NCBI GenBank assembly: GCA_964458575.1
Contig: CAYWMD010000023.1
Location: 1-64,000 of the forward strand
Source: CAYWMD01 sp964458575
Lineage (GTDB): Bacteria > Verrucomicrobiota > Verrucomicrobiia > Limisphaerales > JADLHS01
Reading direction: 5' to 3'
DNA length: 64,000 bases
The notes beneath the pieces were generated by a model, which was not told the origin of the DNA, made no database searches, and was given only the letters and a program-made list of their open reading frames with translations. Position numbers and translations under genes: made by a program. Positions 23,958-31,304 of the stretch are shown here, piece by piece; the stretch's first letter is position 1; each line of letters begins with the position of its first letter.

Positions 23958-24719
23958 ATGCCGAAAGCTTCACTCGCCGCCATCGTCAAGCACTGCGACC
24001 GCCTGCTTCGCATCCGCGAGATCGGCGATTACGACGGCGCGGTGAACGGACTGCAGGTGGCGAACCGCGGTTCGGTCACGCGCATCGCCGCGGCGGTGGA
24101 TGGAACGCTCGCTACCGTGCGGCTCGCCATCAAGGCAAACGCGGACTTGTTAATCGTGCATCACGGCCTGTTCTGGTCGCCCACCTATCCGTGGACGGGC
24201 ACGAGATACGAACTGCTGCGGTTGCTGCTCGATCACAACCTCGCTGTTTACAGTTCGCACCTGCCGTTGGACGCGCATCCCAAACTGGGTAATAACGCCC
24301 TGCTTTGCGCCGCGCTCGGATTGAAGCGACCCCGCCCGTTCTTCTTCAGTCGCGGACAATTCATCGGCTTTCAAGGCCGGATGAAGATCTCGCGAAACGA
24401 ACTCGTGCGCCGCTTGCACCGCGCGACCGGCGCCAAGCCGCTGCTGATTCCCGGCGGAAAAAGCATTTGCGAATGCATCGGCGTCGTGACCGGTGGCGCG
24501 GGCGACGAACTCAAACGCGCCCCCGAGGAGGGCGTGGACACGTTCATCACCGGCGAAGGCTCGCACTGGACCTACGGCGCGGCGGAAGAACTGGGTTTGA
24601 ATGTTTTGTATGGCGGTCATTACGCGACGGAGACGTTCGGGGTCAAAGCCCTCGCGGCGCACCTGTCCCGAAAGTTCCGCGTGCCGTGGACTTTTGTGGA
24701 TCATCCGACGGGGTTGTAG
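23958..24719 (+). CDS. Nif3-like dinuclear metal-centre protein
   Basis: From the ATG at 23958 (MPKASLAAIVKHCDRLL) this is a 253-residue protein of the Nif3/YbgI (DUF34) family. Metal-binding blocks are LLIVHHGLFW, YSSHLPLDAHPKLGNNALLC, TFITGEGSHW and VLYGGHYATETFGVKALAAH, which supply the His/Asp/Glu ligands of the dinuclear centre. Members form hexamers and have been linked to hydrolysis or GTP cyclohydrolase-like activity, but the true role is unclear. An ATG 48 nt upstream adds a non-conserved extension and is not used here. Confidence 0.92.
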   Translation: MPKASLAAIVKHCDRLLRIREIGDYDGAVNGLQVANRGSVTRIAAAVDGTLATVRLAIKANADLLIVHHGLFWSPTYPWTGTRYELLRLLLDHNLAVYSSHLPLDAHPKLGNNALLCAALGLKRPRPFFFSRGQFIGFQGRMKISRNELVRRLHRATGAKPLLIPGGKSICECIGVVTGGAGDELKRAPEEGVDTFITGEGSHWTYGAAEELGLNVLYGGHYATETFGVKALAAHLSRKFRVPWTFVDHPTGL

Positions 24720-24815
24720 GGGCGATGTTACGACCAAACTTGGTCTGGGCGTCAACAAACCAGGGGAAGGACTTTTGTTTGACTGCCCTCCCTAAGTTTG
24801 TAAGAGTCGAAACCG

Positions 24816-24842
24816 GATTCGGTAGAGGGCTTGCGCCGAATC
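24816..24842 (+). other. Hairpin in the leader of the LamG protein gene
   Basis: GATTCGG (24816-24822) and CCGAATC (24836-24842) form a perfect 7-bp stem 31 nt before the ATG of the LamG gene. A second small palindrome, GACCAA-AC-TTGGTC, lies near 24730 just after the Nif3-like stop. Either could end upstream transcription or shape the leader; no U-run follows. Confidence 0.35.
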
Positions 24843-24873
24843 GCTGAGAGCCAAACAACGAACAGGAACACGT

Positions 24874-27800
24874 ATGAAACCTCATGGTGTCTTCACTTTC
24901 ACAATCCCGAGCCCAACCTACACGGTCGTGCTGATGGGTTGCTTTCTCGTTGCGATTCATGCGCCGGCTCAACCCAGTTGCACTCCTCCTCCTTCCGGTC
25001 TCGTTAGTTGGTGGCAGGGCGAAAACTCGACTGCGGACGCAGCCGATGGAAACACCGGGACTTGGGCCGGGTTCGGGAACACGAACACATACGGCACAGG
25101 TTTAGTCGGGCAAGCGTTTGTGTTTGACGGCACTCATCGAGACAGGGTTGACCTTGGGAACCCGCCCAACCTCCAGTTGCAGAATTTCACCATTGAGGGT
25201 TGGATCAAGCGATCCAGCACGACCGTAGCGGCCTTTGACGTTCTCGGCGCCGATGGCTCCGTTGCTGGCGAAGGCGGAGTTGTCGTGGGTTACGGACGCG
25301 ATGGATATGTCCTGGCAGTAATCAACGATGGGAGACTGGTTTTGGGCAAAACCGACATCGCGGCGGTCATCTCCACGAATACGGTGGCGGATACAAATTG
25401 GCATCACGTCGCTGTAACCAAGGCTGGTTCCAATGTGGTGTTTTACATTGATGCAGTGCCAGAAGCTGCATCCGGTCCGTTCACCGCGGTTTTTGCTTTC
25501 GACACTTCCATCGCGATTGGGTCGCGCGGTGACGCTCGCGGCGGCACTTTCTTTGGGCAAGTTGACGAACCAGCCATTTTCAACCGCGCCCTCACGACCG
25601 GCGAAATTCAGGCCATTTATGCGGCCGGAAGCGCGGGCAAATGTGGGCCGACACCTCCCAACAATTGTGTTCCGGTGCCTTCGGGGGCGATCAGTTGGTG
25701 GCGTGCCGAGGGCAGCGGCTTCGACGAGGTCAGCACGAATGTCGGCGCTCTGATGGGCAACACCATCTACGCCGTCGGTAAAGTTGGCCAAGCTTTCAAA
25801 TTTGACGGCAACGGCGACTACGTGGAAATCGCGGCAAACTCGACATTGAATCTGAAAGATGCGGTTACCTTGGAGTGCTGGTACAAGGACGAGGGAACAC
25901 CAGACTGGTTCGGATTGATGGCCAAAAGTTCCACCTCCAGCGTTTGCAACTATGGGTTGCACATACAGCCGGGCGGTGCAGTTCAGCTTTACTTCTTCGA
26001 CCAATATGCTGGCTACGGAACCTCTGACTATGCGCCGGTTCCGGCGGCAGGTCTCTTTCATCACGTCGCCGCGAGCTTCAGGCAGGTGGATTCAAGCCAC
26101 GTCGAACTCAAGACATTTATTGATGGCCAATGCGTCAAGGTGTTGTTGGTGTCCGGAAATCTCAGCAACTCGATCAATAACAGTCCGCTGACAATTGGCG
26201 CGGAACGAGGCGGCGGCGGCGTTTCGAGCTTCTTCAAAGGCGTGATAGATGAGCCAGCCATTTACAATCGCGCGCTGTCTACGAACGAAATCCTGGCAAT
26301 TTACAATGCTGGAAGTACCGGCAAGTGCCTCGGTGGCATTTCACCATTCATTGTTTCGCAACCAACGAACCAGACCGTCTTGGTGGGTGGAGCCGCAAGT
26401 TTTAGCGTGTCCGCTGGCGGGACCGCTCCGTTGAACTACCAATGGAGTTTTAACGGCACGAATCTTGACGGGGCAACAAGTGCATCGCTCACGTTGACAA
26501 ATTTGCAGCCCACGAACGCTGGAACGTACGCTGTGGTCGTCACCAATAACTATGGCAGCGCCACGAGTTCCAACGCTACACTCACGGTTAATGCTGTGAC
26601 GTGTGCCGATGTCTCCGCAGGCTTGGTCAGTTGGTGGCGAGGACAGAGCAATACGTTCGATCAACTGGGCAACAACAATGGAAATCTGGTTGGTAATGCC
26701 ACCTTTGCACCGGCAAAAGTGGACCAAGGGTTTAAGTTCGATGGCAACGGAGATTACATCCAGATTCCATCAAGTCCCTCGCTCAATTTAAGCAATGGAT
26801 TGACGTTGGAATGTTGGTACAAGGACGAAGGCTCGGCGACTTGGTATGGACTCATGGCCAAGAGTTCGTCGTCTGGCGTGTGCAACTACGGTTTACATGT
26901 GCTGCCTTCGGGAGCACAAGGAGTACAAGTTTACTTCTTCGACAAGTACACCGGATACGGCACGTCCGAGTACACCCCGGTTCCCGCAGCCGGCGTCCTT
27001 CATCATATTGCCGCAACTTTTTATCAGGTAGATCCGACGCACGTCGAATTGAAGACCTACATTGACGGCCAATGCGTGAAGGCGGTCACGGTATCCGGGA
27101 ATTTAAGCAATGCAATAAACACCGACGCGTTGATAATCGGCGCGGAACGCGGCGGCGGCGGTATTTCCAGTTTCTTCAAGGGCGTGATTGATGAACCCGC
27201 CATCTATAGCCGCGCGCTTTCGACGAATGAGATAAAGAGCATCTTTGACGCGGGTGGTGTGGGTAAGTGCATTGCGGGCTCCGGGCCGTTCATTACCATG
27301 CAGCCGACCAACCAGACCACGATTGTGGGTGACACGGTGAATTTCTCTGTCAGCGCCGGGGGGACGCAACCGTTGCTTTATCAGTGGAGTCTCGACGGCA
27401 CCAACCTGATTGGCGCCACGACCGCGTCTTTGGTTTTGAACAACGTGCAGTTTACCAATGCAGGCACATACACTGTGGCGGTTTCCAACGAATATGGCAC
27501 CGCCACCAGTTCTAACGCCGTACTGGCGGTTAATCCTGCACCGTCCTGCACAGCGCCAACGACTAATCTGATCAGTTGGTGGCGAGCAGAAGGGGATGCG
27601 CTTGATCAAGCCGGATGGAACAATGGTACCAATGCTGGCAACGCAACGATCGGACCAGGACGTGTCGGCCAGGCATTTGCGCTGGACGGCAATGGCGATG
27701 CTGTGAAGCTGGGTAGCCCGGCCAGCCTGCAACTTCAGAACTTCACAATCGAAGGCTGGATTCGCCGGGCCAGCCCGACAATCGCGACTTTTCACGCTTC

Positions 27801-29799
27801 GACGACCGGGGTCTTCTTGGGTTATGGAACAGGCGGCTATTCGTTTGGTATCTTCAATAATGGCTATTTGTATTTGGGAAAGACGGATGCGAGCAACGTG
27901 ACCCTGACGAATACAGCCATTGTGGACACAAACTGGCATCATGTGGCAGTAACTAAAAACGTTTCCAATGTCGTATTCTACGTGGATGGAGCGGCCATTC
28001 CCGCGCCTGCTTACAATCCAGGTTTTACTTTTGCAGCGGGTGTCGCCATTGGTGCGCGGGACAATTTGACCAGTAGCTTCTACGGTTCGATTGACGAATT
28101 GTCTGTTTATGGTCGAGCCCTTACGACCGACGAGGTGCAAGCTGTGTACGAAGCCAGCCTGTCCGGCAAGTGCCCGGTGGCCTACGCGCCGTTCATCGTG
28201 TCGCAGCCGACCAACCGGACTGTGACGGTGGGTGCAACCGCCACTTTCTACGTGGGCGCGGGCGGCACCGCGCCATTGAGTTATCAGTGGACGCACAGCG
28301 GCACCAACCTGGATGGCGCCACGGGCAGTTCGCTGACCCTGACGAACATTCAGTTCAGCCAGGCCGGCAATTACGCGGTCGTCGTGACCAACGAAGCTGA
28401 CTCCGTGACCAGCAGCAACGCGCTGCTTACCGTTAATTTCCCGCCCGCGACCGTGCGCGTGTTGAGCACCAATGCGACGGGAGGCGGCACGGTCGTCGTG
28501 CCCGTGGTGCTCGAGGCCAACGGCAACGAGAACGCGCTGGGCTTCAGCCTGAATTTTGCGACCTCACGCCTCACTTACACCGGTGTAAACCTGGGCAGCG
28601 CGGCAAGCGGCGCCACGTTGTTTGTGAATGACGTGCAGGCCGGCAGCGGCAAGCTGGGGCTGGCATTGTCATTGAGCGCCGGCAGCACCTTCCCCGCCGG
28701 CACGCAGGAACTGGTGTTGGTGAGTTTCACCGCCGCCGCCCTGACCAACGATACCAGCACGAGCATCACTTTTGGCGACAGCCCGATTGCGCGGCAGCTT
28801 TCCGACCCAACCCCCACCGTGTTGCCCGCCAACTATGCCGGTGGCACGGTCAGCATCACCGCCGTCGAATACGAAGGGGATGTGTCGCCGCGGCCGTCGG
28901 GCGACCGCACGCTGGGGATCACGGATTGGGTGCTGGCCGGGCGGTACGCCGCGCGGCTGGACTACCCGACGAACGCGAGCGAGTTCCAGCGGGCCGATTG
29001 CGCCCCCCGGGACGTGCTCGGCAACGGCCTCATTACCGTGAGTGATTGGGTGCAAGCGGGACGTTATGCAGCAGTATTGGATCCGGCCACGCCTTTGGGC
29101 GGGCCGGATGCCGAGGCCGTGCCCGCGAGTCTGAAGCTTGTCAAACCGGCGGGCGGAAACCCGCTTACAACGCGCATCGTGGAAGTTTCGCTGGCCGCGC
29201 TGGCGCAGCAGCAAACGGGCATCGTGCGCGTGAACCTCGAAGCGCAGGGCGACGAAAATGCACTGGGCTTCAGCCTGACGTTCGATCCAGTGGTGCTCAG
29301 TTACGTCGGCGCAAGCGTGGGCAGCGCGGCGGGAGGCGCCACGCTCAATGTGAATACCAATCAGGCCGGCTCGGGCAGCTTGGGTTTTGTGCTGGCCCTG
29401 TCGGCGGGCAGTCATTTTGCCGCCGGAACGCGGGAAATCGTGAAAGTCACGTTGAAAGCAGTTGCGGCAACACCGGACAACTACGTGATCCAGTTCAAAG
29501 ATCAACCCGTGCCGCGTGAAGTTTCCAGTGCCACCGCGCAGGTGTTGTCGGCGGATTACGTAAATGGGTCGGTCATGGTGCATCCACCGCCATCATTGAA
29601 CATTGCGCACGACGGAGAGGACATTGTCCTGTCCTGGCCGTTGTGGGCCTCGAACTTTGCGCCGCAGTCGGCCGATGCCGTCGCAACGCCGATCAATTGG
29701 TCCAATGTTTCGGCAACCGTGAATGTCGGCAGCAATGAGAACTCGATCACCCTGCCAGCGGCGGGGTCGGCAAAGTTCTACCGCTTGATCAGCCCATAG
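24874..29799 (+). CDS. Giant secreted LamG/Ig/cohesin-like/dockerin-like protein
   Basis: This is a 1641-residue protein with an N-terminal signal (TVVLMGCFLVAIHAPAQPS). Approximate order: LamG-1 44-258, LamG-2 272-485, Ig-like-1 490-574, LamG-3 584-799, Ig-like-2 804-888, LamG-4 899-1099, Ig-like-3 1105-1188, cohesin-like-1 1189-1329, a dockerin-like pair 1333-1404 (GDVSPRPSGDRTLGITDWVL and later GNGLITVSDWVQAGRYAAVL), cohesin-like-2 1437-1569, and a C-terminal domain ending in KFYRLISP. LamG-2 and LamG-3 are near copies of each other, and LamG-1 and LamG-4 resemble each other, giving an A-B-B-A order. It probably binds glycans at the cell surface or in a secreted complex. A ribosome site (AGGA) precedes the ATG. 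Confidence 0.88.
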   Translation: MKPHGVFTFTIPSPTYTVVLMGCFLVAIHAPAQPSCTPPPSGLVSWWQGENSTADAADGNTGTWAGFGNTNTYGTGLVGQAFVFDGTHRDRVDLGNPPNLQLQNFTIEGWIKRSSTTVAAFDVLGADGSVAGEGGVVVGYGRDGYVLAVINDGRLVLGKTDIAAVISTNTVADTNWHHVAVTKAGSNVVFYIDAVPEAASGPFTAVFAFDTSIAIGSRGDARGGTFFGQVDEPAIFNRALTTGEIQAIYAAGSAGKCGPTPPNNCVPVPSGAISWWRAEGSGFDEVSTNVGALMGNTIYAVGKVGQAFKFDGNGDYVEIAANSTLNLKDAVTLECWYKDEGTPDWFGLMAKSSTSSVCNYGLHIQPGGAVQLYFFDQYAGYGTSDYAPVPAAGLFHHVAASFRQVDSSHVELKTFIDGQCVKVLLVSGNLSNSINNSPLTIGAERGGGGVSSFFKGVIDEPAIYNRALSTNEILAIYNAGSTGKCLGGISPFIVSQPTNQTVLVGGAASFSVSAGGTAPLNYQWSFNGTNLDGATSASLTLTNLQPTNAGTYAVVVTNNYGSATSSNATLTVNAVTCADVSAGLVSWWRGQSNTFDQLGNNNGNLVGNATFAPAKVDQGFKFDGNGDYIQIPSSPSLNLSNGLTLECWYKDEGSATWYGLMAKSSSSGVCNYGLHVLPSGAQGVQVYFFDKYTGYGTSEYTPVPAAGVLHHIAATFYQVDPTHVELKTYIDGQCVKAVTVSGNLSNAINTDALIIGAERGGGGISSFFKGVIDEPAIYSRALSTNEIKSIFDAGGVGKCIAGSGPFITMQPTNQTTIVGDTVNFSVSAGGTQPLLYQWSLDGTNLIGATTASLVLNNVQFTNAGTYTVAVSNEYGTATSSNAVLAVNPAPSCTAPTTNLISWWRAEGDALDQAGWNNGTNAGNATIGPGRVGQAFALDGNGDAVKLGSPASLQLQNFTIEGWIRRASPTIATFHASTTGVFLGYGTGGYSFGIFNNGYLYLGKTDASNVTLTNTAIVDTNWHHVAVTKNVSNVVFYVDGAAIPAPAYNPGFTFAAGVAIGARDNLTSSFYGSIDELSVYGRALTTDEVQAVYEASLSGKCPVAYAPFIVSQPTNRTVTVGATATFYVGAGGTAPLSYQWTHSGTNLDGATGSSLTLTNIQFSQAGNYAVVVTNEADSVTSSNALLTVNFPPATVRVLSTNATGGGTVVVPVVLEANGNENALGFSLNFATSRLTYTGVNLGSAASGATLFVNDVQAGSGKLGLALSLSAGSTFPAGTQELVLVSFTAAALTNDTSTSITFGDSPIARQLSDPTPTVLPANYAGGTVSITAVEYEGDVSPRPSGDRTLGITDWVLAGRYAARLDYPTNASEFQRADCAPRDVLGNGLITVSDWVQAGRYAAVLDPATPLGGPDAEAVPASLKLVKPAGGNPLTTRIVEVSLAALAQQQTGIVRVNLEAQGDENALGFSLTFDPVVLSYVGASVGSAAGGATLNVNTNQAGSGSLGFVLALSAGSHFAAGTREIVKVTLKAVAATPDNYVIQFKDQPVPREVSSATAQVLSADYVNGSVMVHPPPSLNIAHDGEDIVLSWPLWASNFAPQSADAVATPINWSNVSATVNVGSNENSITLPAAGSAKFYRLISP

Positions 29800-29884
29800 G
29801 TGATCACGGTTTGCCTCGATCCGCAGCGGCTTGCGGCCGTGGTGGATGGTGGCAACTGGTCCAGAATGGTGACTTTCGTGGCGC

Positions 29885-29916
29885 AAAGGCCGCACTGATT
29901 ACCCGGCCTTTCTTTT
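29885..29916 (+). terminator. Rho-independent terminator after the LamG gene
   Basis: AAAGGCCG (29885-29892) and CGGCCTTT (29904-29911) make a perfect 8-bp stem with an 11-nt loop, followed by CTTTT. It lies 86 nt after the stop of the LamG gene, and the next gene is on the opposite strand. Nothing else is evident in 29917-30038. Confidence 0.75.
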
Positions 29917-30038
29917 GGTATCGTTCCGATGATCCGGTGCAATTCCGGACGGGGCCAACCCAAACCAACCGTCAGGGTACAGCAATGAAAGCCGCCGCCA
30001 CGCTGCCCGGCGAAAATCCCAGAAGCCATCGTTCGAAC

Positions 30039-31232
30039 CTACCCGCTGCGTACCTCCTTGCGGTATTCAATGGGGGTGCGATTTAGCTCGGTGCGAAAAA
30101 CGTATGCCATGTACTCCGGCGAGCCGAAGCCAGCGGCGTCGGCAACGTCCGGGATGGGCAGGTCCGTTTCATGAAGCAGTCGCCTCGCCCGTTCCAGATG
30201 AACGCGTCGAATTTCCACCGCCGGGGTTCGGCCCAACACTTCGGTGAAGCGCCGTTCCAGAACCCTTCGCGAAGTGCCCGCCTGCCCCGCGACATCGCCC
30301 ACCTGAATCAATTCACCCGCGTGAGTGCGAATAAAGCTCAACGCCCGGGCCACAATTTGATCCCGAACGGCCAGTGTGTCGGTGGATTGTCGGGTAATCA
30401 CGCGCAACGGCTGGACCAGCATCGGTTGCTTCGGGCCGGGGCGACCCTGCATGAGTTGGTCGAGCAAGCGAGCCGCTTCAAAGCCGATTTGATCAGCGGC
30501 GGGCATGATGGCGGAGATCGGAATCTGTGAAACCTCGCACAGCAGGTCGTCATCCGAACCGCTCAACACTGCAACTTCCTCCGGCACGAGCACACTGGCG
30601 GACTGGCAGCCGAAAAGTACTTCCCGCGCGCTGCTGGCATTCCAGGTGAAGATGGCAACCGGTTTGGGCAGTGCCTTGAGCCACGCCGCCAGCTGGCCCA
30701 GGTCGAAGCCCCAATCCGGCTCCGCTCCCATGTGGGTCTTTACGCCGAACAAGTCGCATTCGTAGCGCCGCGCGCGAACCAGACGCACGAATGCATCCTG
30801 TTGGTTCAGGACGTATGACAGTCCCAGCAGACTGAAATAAGCGAAATTTTCGTAGCCGCGTTCAAGAAAGTGCTCCACGGCCAATTGCGCGGAGGATTGC
30901 ATGTCGGTGGTTACGCGCGGGTAGGTTGCGTTCAGCACTTCAATGCCCGAGACATTAACTACCGGCACGCGGAGGGAATTGAGTTGTTCCACCATTTCCT
31001 TCGTGCCCACCCGCGCAATTACCCCGTCCACCTCCCAATCTCTCGGCACTTCGAGATGTTCTTCAATCCCCCGGGCCTCGACGAAAAACTGCCACGGCCC
31101 GCTGCGCCGGCTGTATTTGTGGATGCCGGTGATGATGCGTCGGCCCCAGGAAGTCGAGGTATCCACGAGGACGGCGACCCGTTTTGGGAGACGGCTTTGT
31201 CGGCGGCCCGGCTTGACAATCTTTTTGGTCAC
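30039..31232 (-). CDS. XylR-type transcriptional regulator (sugar-binding domain plus AraC HTH)
   Basis: This is a 397-residue protein. Residues about 15-270 form a LacI/periplasmic-binding-like sensor (KRVAVLVDTSTSWGRRIITG, then DGVIARVGTKEMVEQL, RVTTDMQSSAQLAVEHFLER and AVLSGSDDDLLCEVSQIPIS). Residues about 290-397 are an AraC-type DNA-binding domain (LIQVGDVAGQAGTSRRVLER, then IPDVADAAGFGSPEYMAYVF and NRTPIEYRKE). XylR-type activators bind a sugar and switch on nearby uptake and degradation genes. It is divergent from the first P-family gene; the 72-bp gap holds a strong direct-repeat motif (31240-31272) that is probably its operator. Confidence 0.93.
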   Translation of the reverse strand: MTKKIVKPGRRQSRLPKRVAVLVDTSTSWGRRIITGIHKYSRRSGPWQFFVEARGIEEHLEVPRDWEVDGVIARVGTKEMVEQLNSLRVPVVNVSGIEVLNATYPRVTTDMQSSAQLAVEHFLERGYENFAYFSLLGLSYVLNQQDAFVRLVRARRYECDLFGVKTHMGAEPDWGFDLGQLAAWLKALPKPVAIFTWNASSAREVLFGCQSASVLVPEEVAVLSGSDDDLLCEVSQIPISAIMPAADQIGFEAARLLDQLMQGRPGPKQPMLVQPLRVITRQSTDTLAVRDQIVARALSFIRTHAGELIQVGDVAGQAGTSRRVLERRFTEVLGRTPAVEIRRVHLERARRLLHETDLPIPDVADAAGFGSPEYMAYVFRTELNRTPIEYRKEVRSG

Positions 31233-31239
31233 GCTGATG

Positions 31240-31272
31240 GCGCAATTTCTTAGAACAAAGTCGCAAAGTTGC
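31240..31272 (+). promoter_or_regulatory. Candidate operator, site 1
   Basis: The site reads CGCAATTTCT-TAGAACAAAG-TCGCAAAGTT: two CGCAA half-sites start 21 bp apart (31241 and 31262) in the same direction, as expected for an AraC-type dimer bound on one face of the helix. The middle TCTTAGAACAAAG is shared with two other spacers in the window. It lies between the regulator start (31232) and the P1 start (31305). Confidence 0.75.
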
Positions 31273-31304
31273 CTAGCGAATAAATTTTTTGGGAATTACG
31301 CTGG

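Noticed and set aside
30020..30045. TTCGAAC text recalling a tRNA T-loop
   Set aside because: No flanking T-stem, anticodon arm or acceptor stem could be built on either strand.
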